This document shows, one piece after another, positions 1 through 14,004 of a DNA stretch of 64,000 nucleotides. The translations under genes and the position numbers were made by a program. Below the pieces are notes generated by a model. That model did no database searches. It was not told the origin of the DNA and was given only the letters and a program-made list of their open reading frames with translations. The stretch's first letter is position 1; every line of letters starts with the position of its first letter. The DNA comes from Rhynchonema sp. JSB1_4 (lineage: Eukaryota; Nematoda; Chromadorea; Monhysterida; Xyalidae): NCBI GenBank assembly GCA_030248065.1, contig JASAMV010005483.1:62001-126000 (forward strand). The letters are read 5' to 3'.

Positions 1-1132
1 CGTCAACGGTCACTATATACAACAAGGCTGAACTGTGCACTAACTGTATGACTTCGGTGCATTCGTGTGCATTCTGATCGACATGCAGTCGTGCGCCATT
101 CAACTTTGCCTTCACATGACCGATGTCGCCGAATCCGTGTGCGTTCCACGCCCATTCGGCTGTGACGAATGACTTGTCGGTGTCGGCACGTCGCGCGCTC
201 AACAACGCCGTCGCCGTGTTGACATCACCACCGATTCTTATGAAATGCGAGAATGACGATTAGGATTTGAAATGACGCTCGAACATCGCGGGACTCTTGA
301 CGAAGAATAGGCGCATACCAGGAAGATGAATTAAGATGAATGATTACGCAAAAGGCCAATGAACAATAGAATCACGTACATATGTCAGAAATCTATTTCA
401 ATTCCCATTTATTGTAACATGTGTAACAACAATCCAGACATGCCGTCTGTTTGAACAAACCCCAAACCCACTATCGCACTGTTTAGCTGTTTCACCAAAC
501 TGCACTAACTCCTTCTCAGCGATATACGAGCAAGTGTACACCTCCTCCTCCTCAATCGCATTCAACATGGTCGCAATCGCGGTACCGTCCGTCAACGCCA
601 CCTCCAACTGCATCGCCGAATCGCTCATTTCGTGTGCCTGTGTGATCGTCAGACCCGCCAGACCACCGATGATGCACAGGGGCACCACCACGATCAGCAC
701 CTGGTAAACAAACAATGTTCGGCGCTAGAACGCGATACAGTAATTTCTGTTTGACGTAGCAATGAAGCATGTGCCCTCACGTTTAGAATCTATGGTCGAG
801 CGTGATAAAATCATTGGAACGACGCTTCTAAATAAATCTGAAAATCTTTCTTCAAATAACTGACATCCTGCCGCACGGCAGTACCACTGTGAGAACATTA
901 CCTGCAAAAATACTTCGACAAAGTCCAGATTGGTGGCATCTCTGAGCACAGCGCCGGTCGAGCTCATACTCGATGCTGACGACACGTAGGAGACGGTGTT
1001 CGAGCCGCCACTTGAACTGGACGTGCCCGGACGAGCCACCGCCCCACCCATTTTGCCATCGACTTTGCCCTTGACGCTACGCGACCTCGCCTTTTGCAGC
1101 ACTTTCGGCTCCGATGCATCCGCGCGAGCCAT
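1..1132 (-). CDS. NIT-domain membrane protein, N-terminal part (probable receptor guanylate cyclase)
   Basis: Three exons read on the minus strand: 1132-902 (77 codons, starting MARADASEPK), 700-540, and 236 down to or beyond the window edge. Exon 1 ends CAG|gtaatg in phase 0 and exon 2 opens after tttaccag in phase 0. The exon 2/3 join (phase 2, donor GT|gtacac, acceptor cataag) is less certain. Exon 1 is Ser/Gly-rich and presumably cytoplasmic. Exon 2 opens with a membrane segment (VLIVVVPLCIIGGLAGL) followed by an amphipathic region ending NAIEEEE, and exon 3 continues GGDVNTATALLSARRADTDK. This membrane helix, Leu/Glu-rich helix and R..TDK pattern resembles the start of the NIT (nitrate/nitrite-sensing) ectodomain found in some invertebrate receptor guanylate cyclases. 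The kinase-like and cyclase domains would lie beyond position 1, so the family call is inference; a NIT-type protein of another class is possible. Confidence 0.5.
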
Positions 1133-4100
1133 TCTGTGATATTGGTGGTGGTGGTGTACTGTGTTTTGCACCTTGATGAAAAATGGGAAACTTGTGAAGC
1201 TGAGAGACGCAAATGCTGCTTGGGCTCATCAAGCGTGTTTATCCCAAGAATGACTCACTGCGATGACCATTAGACAAATTACATAGGTTTACGTATTTAC
1301 GTAAGACACGGCGAAGTTGGATTTTGTCAGGCTTTGTTTTCGTGACCAAGCCGCTTACGGAATCACCTTGGATACGGATTTACGGATCGGTGACATCAAT
1401 AGCGACCCGTTGGATTATTCTCGCGTTGTCCTTACCCAGGTGCTGATCGTAGGTTTTACGTAAAAAGAAGCCAATCAAAGAAAGTGCTTGTCACAGGTTT
1501 ATTATCTTGATTGGTTCACTAAAAGTGTCTCTGGTATGCACTTCGCATCGCACACGATGATGTTGATGAGGGAGTTCACAATGTTTCACGGTCCAACATG
1601 GACAACACTGGATCTATAACAGATACCAGACAAGAAATGTTATGCCAGTGTTCCACTGCACATCAGCGCAATAAGGTATCGGAACTTTCGGTACAAATTT
1701 GTTCATGCAGCCCTATTTATGAGCATATCTAAGAGTCCAGATGAGGGGTCAAAATGTGAGCAGTGAACATTTATTGACGTGTGGTGCACCATCTTTGTCT
1801 TGCTGATCCCAAACATATCCTATCCCAAGGGCATCGTTTCTGGAGGCGATAGTTTGGATTTTTTCTGATTTGTTGCCGGATATCCAAGGTTAGAGAGTGA
1901 TTTAGGTGTCGCCTTTTTGATTTCTGCCCACTGTTTTTGGTATTTGCTTGCATGATGTTGCACAGAAAGGTCTAATTTTCAGACTGGAAGCACGCATGGC
2001 AGTGAAACTACACACGTCCTGTATCGCACAATATTTTTCATGTTTTGCCAAGCCACAAAACGTACAATAGGATCAGCTCAATATATTGAACAATAGGCAA
2101 CCAAACCACGTGCACACATTCACAACCCACCGTCAGTCTACCCTTCGTCGCTGTGTGTGTGGGCAATTTCGTATTTTTAATTTCATTTCCTTTCTCTCTC
2201 CGGCGACCATAGTATCCAAACACGCGCGACCGTTTTGTCTACCGCTGTGCAGCCTGTTGAAACACGAAATGTTCTGCAATGATGACAACCTCAATCACTG
2301 CTGCGACCGCTTTGTGTTGTCATCCAGTCTGATAATGCTCAGCTCAAATCTGTGCACATGCACACGCGGTCACAGACAACGCGCGAAAGCGAAAGTCGAA
2401 ATTGACGTTTTTTGTTTGAATGCACGACACTGTGCTGTTGTGGCACGTGTCATCTTGACAATGCACACGTTGACAACGAACCGTGACTCTGGGTACCGAA
2501 ACCTCTAGGTCCTGCTTCGTCTGCGCGGTGAAGAATAGCAACAAAAGCAGCATACACAGTTTGGCACTTTTTATCAACAACACCGCAAATAGAAATTGAT
2601 AGGTACCGTTTCCGGTATATTCAGGTATAGATGCCCCGAGGTAACAGTGTAGTGACCCACCAACTTCACACACCCGCTTCAGTCCGTTCACATCATAAGA
2701 AACAATGAATTACCGATAATAAATGCCACACATCAAGGTGGATATATTGCGCTGCGCGGGCTCAGACGGTGATAAAAGAACATCTAGCACGTAGATTATG
2801 AAGGAAAGCGGGCTCAGGCAGGCTATTTGGCCGTGTTTTTACGATGTTCGTTGGCGCAATACGTTGTGTTTCGCGTATTCTTCACGCCACTCTTGCTCAT
2901 CAGTATTTGTTTCATTTGTTTGCCTGAAGAGCTTGTTGTGGCATGCGCTAAAAATTAGGCAGCCCAATTTTGTTGACGCGCGTGTTTCAGATTGGTTTCA
3001 CCGCATCGGACATCACCTTAGTTTCACGACATCAGCGTCTTCCTTCGGGCATTTTGCTGATCAGTTGGTTGTCGTCACGCTTGTGTGTGTGTGATAATCA
3101 AAGTAACATACAAGACAGCAAACAGGCACAAGTAGGCGGCAAAGGTCAAGCGCGCGAGAAAGAGAGAGAATTATGCAGTTGGTTTTTGCGCCTTTGCCCG
3201 ACGACGTGTGCCGCTATGCATGTGCTTCTGCCTACAATACATCTGTCATTTTGTGTGTTTGCCCGCATGCCACAAATCAGTCAAATGACACACACCGTTC
3301 GCGAAAAGCGCGCGAATTTTCTGAATTATATACAAGATCGATCGGTCGGTCGTTCGCGCGTTTATGTGAGCATGCGCGCTTGGTAACACAAACTGATGCG
3401 CAAAATACGCAATCACGCACGCTTTTAGCCGCCAGTGGCAGGAATGCGCGGTGGTTTTGGTGGATAAAAAAGATCTAATACCCACTTTTAGCGAGTCGAG
3501 TGTGGATTCTCACTTTTTATTCCTCGGCCCCCACGTGCGCGCATAGAAAAAGTTACGCACTGTTGGTGCTGTGGTGACTTTTTGCTGAATTCTTGCTAAA
3601 ACAAAATTATAGTCTTGAGAGCAGTTTTGTACTGTGTACCGTGTGCTGTGCCCGTTTTGTCAGCTACAGTGAAGAAACTGTTGACACTGAAACGTTGATA
3701 ATCTCCACACAACCAATCAGCACTACCCAGTGCTGCATTGCCCACTGCACTTGTGCCGAATAGCACCAGAGATTTTTCAATCGTTTCTCTTGTTTTTTTT
3801 GCGATAAATTACCTATATAATTGTGGCAGTTCTCTTTCTCTTACATATCTTGTTCACTCGCGCTCCACGAACATGCCAACAGTCAAGGTTTGCAGTCAAT
3901 TACAGTAATCCAGTTTCAAAATTGATTTTCATCCCGCTGAGTCCGTTTGTGACAACTGTTGAGAAGGGGGCGGCATATGGTATATGTATACGTATTGTAT
4001 AATTGTCACAATGCTGCTTGTGGGCATGTAAATAACTATTGTTTATGGTTCGGTACCGTCATGTGTTCTGACATCTCAGGAGTCATGCATGTATGGCGCT

Positions 4101-7100
4101 TGTGCCCAACTTCTTCGTCCGCAAGAAGGTATTAACGAGCACACACATTCTCGACTCGACATATCTACAGTCTTCCACCGGTGTTCTGTTATTGTTGTAG
4201 AAAACTAATCAAAAAGTTCATTCAATTATTTTCTCACCCTTGGTGCTCGTTGTCATTTCATCGCGTTGCCGCCATATCTTGTGTGGTGATCAAAGTTGAA
4301 CTTTTTCTCTGATTTATGCGTGTATGTACGTGCGCATGTTTTTTGATGGTGACTCGGACCACCGTTTTGATCGCTTATTTTGGATATTATTTGATGAAAA
4401 AGAGCCACGATTTATCTGACTCTAGCCTTCAAACACTGGCATACGGCGTATGTTTGATTTGATGTCTGACATGCAACACTGCGCCCTCATCCGTGAAGAA
4501 CTTGCTTCAATATTGTTGAGTAATAAATTTATTTTGTTCAGAATTGCTCATGTTCATTTACGTTTTTATTGGCATAATATAATTGATTCCTGCGCGATTA
4601 AGTTTTCACACTGTGGACAAACGCTTTTTGTTTTGGATGCAAGGTTACAAAGTTGCAATTCATTCTATTTCGTGAGTACCGAATACCGAATGGCTGCGCA
4701 AAAACTATGTCTTCTGCCCTACCACAACTAAACCAATCTGCCAACAAAAACTCAATTCAGCATAATTTCGCACTTCGTTTATTTTATTATACATTTTTGA
4801 TGTTGATGAATGCCCGATTGTTTTGACATGTTGTTTTTGGGTTTGGCCCATCCCCCACACGTACTGAATATCGCAACAGTAATTTACGTCGCGAATGTGT
4901 GTAAAATGACTGTTTGTAAAATTTGAAAGACAATGTTATAGGGCTAATTGTCTAGTCGTCACCCTAAGTCATCATGGTCGTCAATTCAAGCAACTCTGAA
5001 TAAACGCGAGAAATACAGGAGGTGCATGGATTGACGACGTGTGTTGACGACATTACGATAAGCCTGTAGGTGTGAGCATCATCTTTGCATTTTTCGTTTT
5101 CACTGTGGCTGAGGGAAAATATGTACATAGTGGGCGTTAATTCATTCCAATCAGGTTTTTCTGTGCCTTCTAAGCAAACGAATTTATGGAAAACGTTAAC
5201 TTTTAGCTCGTTATGCTTATATATACATGAAGCTCTGTCTTGCCCGTAATCTTGTGCAAACATATTTCTTGCAGTTGTTTGGTCCAAATGTACAGGTCAG
5301 GTCTCATATTGATCTTATCAACCAGTCTCATCTTGATGCCCGCAGTCAATCGTCGTCAATCATTGATGATGAGATTCATGTGTTTTTTGGTCGCCACCAC
5401 TTTTTGCATCTGGGAGCGGCATGACAGACATTTGGGTTTGCCAGTTAAGAGTGAAAATAATCAAAAGTAAGCAATGGTTAACTCATTTTTAGCTCAGCTT
5501 CCGATCGCAAATTCGGCTTCAACATGTTTCGTTGTAAGACGGCTTTTTGTTGTCGACACATTTGGGTCAGGCTCAGGCTGGCTGAAATGCCGCGGTTGTG
5601 GAGCAAAACGTACAATTTCCTAAAAAAACAACTGCGGTTGTGGTTTGTGTCCCATTTTCAGACATGTTATCATCATGTGAATCTGCACAATATCTAAATC
5701 TGCCATTACCAATCTCAGCACATCACCTGTCATCATCATATAGTGGTGACCTCTCAGCGTTTTATCATTTTTTATTCAATGGGTGTATTCATAGTGCTCG
5801 CGATACATATATGTAAATAAAGATATAGGTACCCATTAACATGATGAACGAATGTGACGCAAGTCAAACACGAACGAATCGTATGAAACTCACCAACTGA
5901 CAGGATTAACGCCCAAGCGTCTGGCGTGACGTGACAGCTTCCGTGAAATGCCGTGTACTTTCAGTTTCTTTACATCTGTGCATACCTCGGATTGCTGGTT
6001 TTAGTATTTTCTGCTCTGCCCTAATCACGCACATGTAATAGACACTTCAAATCGTTTTAGTCAAGAAAACTTGATTCCAGTTCCTGAAATTTTCATTCGG
6101 TTTCGGTTTCGGCGAACCTGAACTAAAATTAGTGGTACTGGTCCGGAAACAGAGAATGTCGTTTGATTTGCGACTGGGGCAACACGTCAGAAAGTCAACA
6201 CCGGAGTGAAATCTAACGAGCATCCGTTTACTCATGCATACATGTGCATATAAGAAGGAATTTCAATTTTTATCATTATCGCACGTAAATTTTGCACCAG
6301 TTGATTTTCTTGGAGCTGGGGCTCTGCAACGCATTTGCGTGACCTTGCGAAACAGCAACGCGCTTGATTTCACGATTAAGAAATTTTCGATGTAATCTAC
6401 TTTTTGTCACGTCAAAACCGTTTGTTGAATTCTATTTGTAATTTATTGTTGTTCATTCTCAAATGTTGTAGGTATTCGCTCTCGCTGTATTGCACCTGTA
6501 CCGCTTAATTAAGAGCGCCCGAATCCTGCGCTCATTGCGAATTTACACCAGGACGGGAGAAGCATGTCAGGTTCTGATCTGTTGAAACAACCTTCATCTA
6601 TGACCATTGCCGACTGTCACCATCACTGACCCTATTGCAATCTAGCATGGGTTCAAATTTTGGCACATTTGGATTCTAGTGAAACTGTACACCGACAAAT
6701 ATTGTGTGGCCCCCAGCATGTCTTTACCAGCCATTGGTCTCTCGAAATTAGCCGCATTCTCAAATCACGTTCACACAAGGGAATACTAGCTACCGTATTA
6801 GAAATGTATTGTACTGTTATAACGACAGGCCGATTTTATCTGCAAATGGTTTTTACGGGATCCCGTTTTTCAGCAAACCGTTTTTTTCATACACACGTGC
6901 ATCCATAATGATTAATTGATCCATGTGTTCTCCATTACCTCACTACACCTTTATCTGTCAACCTATAGTTTATGTTGATTTCCGATCGCGTACTATTCTT
7001 CTGATGTAGTCTGTCATCATGCTGTGTGTGTCATTAATCTTGCTTCACGCAGAATTGGACCGATTTCTTATCACGATTAGTATCAGGACGCGATAAAACC

Positions 7101-8694
7101 GCACTGAATTTTAGCGGTTGAAATTGTACATTACATTCATTAGGTATACATGATGCCACGGTCTCCAAGATACCTAACAATGCAGTCGTAACGTTTGATC
7201 GTCATGATCTGCGCGGTTTTATAGGTGAGAAGTATTGATGTTTTTAAATTTGGCGCACCTTTCGTGTCGCATACCGCGCGACATTGACTTCATCAAACAA
7301 AGCGGTTTATGCAGTCAAGTGGCTTTGCGGTTGTCATGTTGGGTAGACCCAGACCTGTCAATAGAAATGTAATACACCGATTTTATGAGAGACACGTTGT
7401 GTCATCGAATGAAATCATACTAGTGCACTACAAAAGCATCGAATTCAGAGCATAAATAACTGTTTGTAGATTGTGTATATACAGTGATGCAACTAGAATC
7501 AGCCAACGTGCGTTCTCTTCCCTTCACCCACGGCAACCATTGATACCCTTGTCCAACCAGATGTGTGTGATCATCGTGCGTAACACGCGTTTTGACGAGC
7601 GCCCCGCCGAAATTGCGTAACGTAAATAATTTGTAATCACCCAGCACGACCACGACAAGGATACGGATGTCTGTTGGAAACCGTGACTTGTGACATGTCG
7701 GGTACCGTTTTCTGCCACCTACTGAGCATTTCGTGCTGATGGTACCCAACTAGAGTGCATGCGGTTGACTAAGATTGATTCCCAGATGCCGAAACACATC
7801 GCATCGCGTGTGTTTGGCTTTGATAAACATTTGACACGTCGTTTCATGCACCTATTGTGCAACCGGGGTACCATTTGAAACTGGATGCAAGCGTCTGCGC
7901 ATCATTTGTTTTCAACGGACCTTCGAACCCCATAATTTGTGGTGACTTAGTTTTGGGTTGCAGCTTAGGAATATCGGGTCGGAAACTTGTGCACGCTCGA
8001 GCTGTAAAATTCCGCCTGAAATTTATAGGCGCGTGGTTTGATCCATGTGCAGTACTTTTCGCGAAATCTACATATAGATATAGTACAACACCGCCATTAT
8101 AATGCATTATTTTGGATTGAAATTGTAACAACGTCAAATGTTTTGTTGGTGTTTTTATTGTATTATAACTAATTCAATCATACCATGCCTAAAACTTTGA
8201 ATGTTCGTCAAAGTGTCCTTGCGGTTAGGTTGTTTTTGTATGGGCCCGCGCGCGACTGGTCAAGGTTTACCAGACAGATCGTCTCAGACTCAAACGCGCG
8301 AGCGGCGCGAAGTTTTTCGAAATGAAATCAAATAAACAACCACACCATTATGCTCCAGATACATGCGATTTCAATCTGTATCATGTCGGCTTGTTTCGGG
8401 TGATTTGTGTATCACTCAACTGCTATGCATGCCAAAGCCAGTTTTTGTTCAAATCAAGGCTCAAGGTATATGCATACCCATATTGCCTTTTTGCATTTTA
8501 CAGATTGTTCCGTGTCCTGTGTGCACTGTTTTACGGTGGCCGTGATCAGTGCGCTACGAGTGATCGAAAATATGGGATTCTCTGATTAATGACAATCAGA
8601 TTGGAAACAAAATGGACATACATTCGAGGGAATAATGGTCCAATTAAAAATTGATCGTTAAGTAGGTTCGTGAAACATCAGTGAACCCGCAAGA
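1133..8694. other. Intergenic region between divergent genes
   Basis: About 7.5 kb between the start of the minus-strand NIT-domain gene and the plus-strand four-pass gene. I see AT-rich, low-complexity sequence and scattered short open frames without splice-supported coding character. A minus-strand frame at about 2344-2691 has a hydrophobic start but no supporting exon context. No transposon ends or RNA genes were recognised. Promoters of both neighbouring genes must lie here, but I cannot place them. Confidence 0.5.
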
Positions 8695-11600
8695 ATGCGT
8701 CGTTCGTATGCCTGGGCCAATTCGTCCAGCTACTACCGACGTCCGGATATCGCCACCGTGATGCCAGACCCGACGGCCTACTTCGTGCCCACAGACCCGT
8801 ACGTCAGGCATCGGCTACACAGGTATACTGCAGCATGGCACAACTGAAGTGAAGTAACTTATGCGCATTTTTGGGTTACTGATTCAGTGATTCTGTGCGT
8901 GAACAATAGAATCGATTCGGTGCATAATTGCGGTGCGTGCCATGTGCGCTGACGATGGAGCGGTTCATTGAAGAACTGAAAGGCGATTTTATTCTGCAGG
9001 CGATGGTATTGAACCACTATTCATACACAACGCAAAAATCAGTCAGAGTCACGGGCGTTGAAACACCAAAGTGTTGGCACATATATTATTTTCACGATCA
9101 ATACATGAAGTTGCTTGTGACTAGTCAGTCTTTTGTGCTTTATCATGGTTCCCACGCTCTCTTGCATGGAATGGTGTCTCACTTTTTTAAAATCAGGCCT
9201 TTAAAAATGTTAAAGCTAGATTTGCGCGCTCGCGTATTGCATTTTGCTAGTGCTAAAATCAGCATTTGTGGTTGACCAATCATACAAACCTTACGTCTGC
9301 CGTAATTACCGGGATTAGTCACGCTCGGAAGATCAATACGCGACAGGGCCGTAACCACGTTGATTGTTGTTGCATATTAACTTTCCCCCACTACACGGGC
9401 GTCCCCTTTGCACGCAGGTACCAGTTCGACATGATGAACCGGCCCTATTCCCCACCGACCAATCGATATCATCCAGCACAATCAACAACGCGCAATCTGG
9501 GGGAACACAAACAAACACGAAGGGTCGTTCGTGAACCCACCGAGCACCGATGGATGTCCAGGTTGGTTCGACTGTGAAACATCACCCAACTGGTTGTTTA
9601 CATTGTCAGCTGTCGTTTACATTTACATTGTCGAGCAGGCTGGTCGGGTGCCCGCCCTAAGTGCTAAGTATGGCACATCTGACATGGGCTTATGTTCAGG
9701 CTGTGGTCTTTCATGTGAACAAACAGCCCAAGTCACCACCCGGCGCAATATAAAATTGAATACCAGCGCCCATCATCACCCTTACGCCCCATGCATGTAC
9801 CACGCACTACAGTATCCATGTTTTTGTATTCTGTGCACATCCGAACTCATCATCAAACACAGGCAAATTAGATGAAGCTGTGTTTCGAAAACAATTGTAA
9901 CTATATGTTAACAAGTTTGTTTTTCTTTAGAACTGACGAAAAGAACAAACGAATGCTAAATGGACACGCGAGCGGGGCGAGCATAGCACAACATGATTTG
10001 TACAGGTCGGCCGGTATCACTTGCTTTTTCTGCGTTTATAGACAGTCACAATAAATATAGCAACAATATGTGTGTAGACATGATATTTTACGCAGTACAA
10101 AGCTTCCGAAAAGTGCATTAGTGAAATTTGAAACCAACTCAAAATATGTATTTTCCAAACTCATGTCCAGTGCATGTGTTTGTTGAATAAAGCCAATAAA
10201 GTCTCGCACTGTTATGTTCGCAAACATAAAGTCAATTCGATTTCTGCACTGAAACGGCCCAATTGACCCTCATTTCAAGGGTTTGCCACGCAAACGTTTA
10301 TTTTCGGTCTGACGGCGGCGCAGTTATACCCATATGCGTACTTTCGAAAGTACAATAGTTCGCTATTAATTGAGGAAAAAACAGCTCTTGGGTCAGAGTA
10401 CGATCATTACATGTTGCCTGATTGCTGATTGCCATGCAGTGTTATGCACAAATGAGTCAAATTTAGTTTTTTTGCAAAACTTTTCGATCAAACTATTAAA
10501 GCAGTCGAAAGTTATGCGGTCACGACAATTTTTTTTGCATAACTCATAAAAATGGTCATAGGTTTCTTGAGTTTTAATGCAAACAAAAATTCGGTGTATA
10601 GTCCGTCCACCAGCTCATGGCCTTTTGTTGCTCTGCTGGTTTTTCCCTCCCTCCACGAAAAAACAAAATTCTCTCCACAACTCTAACAAAAACAACACCC
10701 CTCCCCCACCCATTTCCAACAAACAACCCGCCCCACCACCACCCGCGACCACCACAGTTTTTCTTCTGGAATGTAGCAGTACATTAATGTAACTTTTGTC
10801 ACATTTCACATTTCTTGCAGTTTGAGTTTAGTTCAGGTAAACTGTATTGTTCTTTCATCCGAAAGATGCAAATGAATTGAGTGGCTTTGATCAGCAAATA
10901 TACTGTACCGTATGCATAGTGGTGTTGTCACGGCCCTTTCATTCCATCCTTTTTTTCAATGAACACGATTGTTGCATGTTGGTGTTTCACAAGCAAAATG
11001 TACAATTACGAACTGACTGTGGTTAGATCATGACAGTTGGCGTTTAGAGACAAGATTTGCTGTAAATGTTGACGAAGCCGCCACAACACAAGAAGGTACA
11101 CGTCCATTTTCAGCAAGCTGCCGACGCTGCAGCCACATCGTGGTCACCAATCCAAGCTGACGCCTCATCAGCCGGACGGTTCGATGTTGTCGGGCAGCAA
11201 GGCGTACCCGTTCGTGTCGGGGGCAGGGGCAGCGGAGAATGGGGGAACCGGGGGTTGGTCGGTATTGACCCCTGAACCAACCACCAGCCGGGTGTCACCC
11301 CCGACGACCACCGCCAATCTCGGTTTGCTCAAGGAGATCAATCGACGTGCGCATATCGCCGAAAGGACACTATTGTTCCTCAAACTTCTCGGCTGGCTGC
11401 ATCTGCTGCTGGCCATCTGTCTGATCGCGTTGGATTGGGCCAAACTGTTGCTGCTGTGGGACTTGATACGCGACGGCAGTACCAAAGTGTTCATGATGTT
11501 TCGTGTCGTGTACGCAATCTATGTGCTCGTGCTTGGTGCCATATGTGTGGCGGCGGGGACGGCCAACCGCAAAGGTCAGTATGGGCATATGGGCACACGT

Positions 11601-12723
11601 CATCTTTGAATGAACTTGAAATTATGACTGCCGGTTTCGTCCACTGCCCGGTTTCGGAACAATCATTCCAACGCGAATTAAAGAAATCAGCCTTTCTGCA
11701 GGTTTGAAGGCAGAGGCGGATTCAGCTTTCGGCCAAATCTCAAAACTCATTCTTATCTAGTGCATGTTTGATTGTTCAAGAATCGCTTTTAGCCAGTGCT
11801 TGTGTACAGTATAATTGGGCGATTTTAAGCTAAATACGTTACAATATAATGAGCATGCGCCTGTAGTGCACGAAATTTTTAGCACTTTTTGCACGCGCGA
11901 CAGCCAGATTTCGTGGAAATGGGTGTGTCTGCGATTTTTGCGCCTTTGAAGTGTGTTAGAGTGAAATCCTGCGAGTTAGGTCCTTTTTCCTTCTGTTCTC
12001 CGAAATGGTATGACCAAAGGGGGCCTATGTAGGCCCCTGTGGCCCCCTCGATCCGCTAGTGTCTGACGGTCAACGAAACCATTTTTCATGAACAGTATTC
12101 ATGCGTGTGCCGAAGTTGTGAATCGGCGTAAAAGTATGTAGCTCCATTTCCTAATCGGAATAATTTTCGATGGTCAAGATCAGCGCTTAAAGCAGCCCCA
12201 ACAGAAATGTGTCTCGCCGAGTGACTTCGACGGCCCCGTTACATGTACTGTTTACATACATACGTAACCAAATTTTCATTTCAGGGATCACACAGATGCT
12301 GTTGATAGCGTGTGTGGCTGTGATCACAACCATGTGCTGCACGCCAAGCAACACACCATTTGCTCAAAGTTTGTGTTTCTCAATTCTTTCCTTCATATTA
12401 TGTGTGGTACGACCGCGGTTTTTATCTGTCCTAACCTATCTTCAGGTATACTCGAGGCGATCACCCTATCTGACGGCCAGGTTCGGTCTGACGTCACACG
12501 TTTCTACTTCACTGCGCCACTCCAACCGCGCGCCACTTTGGGCACGGTGCAGAACTCAACGCTTGACGCCAGCCTCCGCTCAACGGCCAATAGTGTGATC
12601 GTGACCAATCCGATCCGAGCCGCTCAACACATTCTGTACAGTTACGCCGCGTTTGTTGGTGCACAGTTCCTGGCCACCGCCCTGACGCTGTATGTGACGG
12701 CGATGTTGCTCAGGGTACAGTGA
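8695..12723 (+). CDS. Four-pass membrane protein, family not recognised (364 aa)
   Basis: Five exons: 8695-8822, 9418-9561, 11114-11574, 12285-12368, 12446-12723. Every junction matches in phase (2, 2, 1, 1) and has gt...ag borders, giving 364 codons and TGA at 12721-12723. The N-terminal about 175 residues are hydrophilic and Tyr/Pro/Ser-rich (MRRSYAWANSSSYYRR...). Four hydrophobic segments follow: about 177-197 (LLFLKLLGWLHLLLAICL), 222-238 (VVYAIYVLVLGAICVAAG), 247-263 (QMLLIACVAVITTMC) and 336-361 (LYSYAAFVGAQFLATALTLY). The loop between the third and fourth, about 70 residues, contains a CC pair and an NST glycosylation site, so it is probably outside the cell. The layout recalls small tetraspan families such as MS4A or claudin-like proteins, but I see no diagnostic motif (for example no tetraspanin CCG). 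Exons are strongly supported; the function is unknown. The 2/3 junction, with donor AG|gttggt, is the least certain. Confidence 0.7.
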
Positions 12724-14004
12724 CACGCGTCTCGCGTAACTGTCGTTGATTTATCAAATATCCTAAAAGTTGCATGTAAGTTTTGCAACTATGGCTCACG
12801 AAAAGTTCCAAGATATGCTGCTCACCACAGCGCATTTGGCCGAGCACCAATGCTTTCCATGATTCTACGCAACACCTTCTGAGTACAATATTCAGTGTTA
12901 CGCTATCTGATGGGCTTATGTTCATGTCGTCAACGGTTGTCAACTCAGCCCTAATGCCATGTAGATATTTTTCTCGCGCTCACTCAGGGTTGCTTGAGTT
13001 GACGATTTGCGTTGACGACAAAACAATTAGCCCGTGATGTGATGACTCGTGCATTTATTCACTTTGATAGTTCAATAATTAATTTTTTACTTATCAACGT
13101 GTTCATGTGCCTTCGCTTGCGATATAAGAAATTCTATAGATATAAACAATGATGGTTAAATATTGGGTGGATTTCACAAAAGAAAGCCATGCTCACGCAC
13201 ACGCATTCGACCTCAACGTCGAAGTTCACCGTCAAATGTCAGTCGCGGCCTTTGTCTTCAAAGTTGACACGGTTCACAGACAATGTCTGCTTGACGAAAC
13301 ATCATCATAATTGCGGACCATCCGGGAGTTACTGTCCCCGTGAAGCAACGCAAAGTTGATCTCTGCGACGTGCGCTTTTATCAAATATGAGTCAGCCATT
13401 CTCTCAACCCAATGATCGTTGTCATGTCAGTCAGCGCTATTTTAAAATTTTAAAAAGTAGGTCTACGTTTTATTTTCCTTTCACTTTTTCGTCAAGAGGT
13501 AAAAAGTTATGTTTTTGGGTGCATGTCATTGGTCATGATCCTAAAAAATCGCCTGCGCGGCTCATACTGCGTTTCAAACTGAAAATACTGGTGAATGACC
13601 CAATTCAACTCAACTCATGCAGTGATATCGGAGTATTATACTTGTCTGGATCTCGCCTTTCAAAAATGCACATAGTCTCAAAGTCTCATGGTCATGATCA
13701 CGAACAGCAGCCACATGACTCATAACTTTGTAAAAGAATGCGTGCACCTTATTGAGAGCATTGCACTGATGGTTTTACTCCGAATGCGAGACAATGCGTG
13801 CCCACAAAGGCTAACACAGGCTCAGAACAGAGAAAAAGAGTGGCCGTGGGGCCAACAAATGTGAACGCACTGCTGTGATTCGTGAGACATCAGGTGGCTT
13901 AACGATAAGCGCAACAAGGTGAGCTGCAAGTTTTTTCGAATATCCTTCAGCTGGGTATCCCATTCACTTTCAACAGTTTGTTTTTACCGTAATCACGCTG
14001 GCCG
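12724..14004. other. Intergenic, nothing recognised
   Basis: About 1.3 kb downstream of the four-pass gene. It should contain that gene's 3' UTR and the promoter of the next small gene, but no specific signal, repeat end or coding exon could be supported. Confidence 0.5.

Noticed and set aside
2344..2691. Minus-strand frame with hydrophobic start MLLLLLFFTAQTKQ and several Cys
   Set aside because: It could suggest a secreted protein, but no supporting splice sites or conserved pattern were found; the region looks non-coding.
8928..9275. 115-codon frame in intron 1 of the four-pass gene
   Set aside because: The sequence is AT-rich with no domain and lies between phase-matched exons of the gene, so it is best explained as intron.
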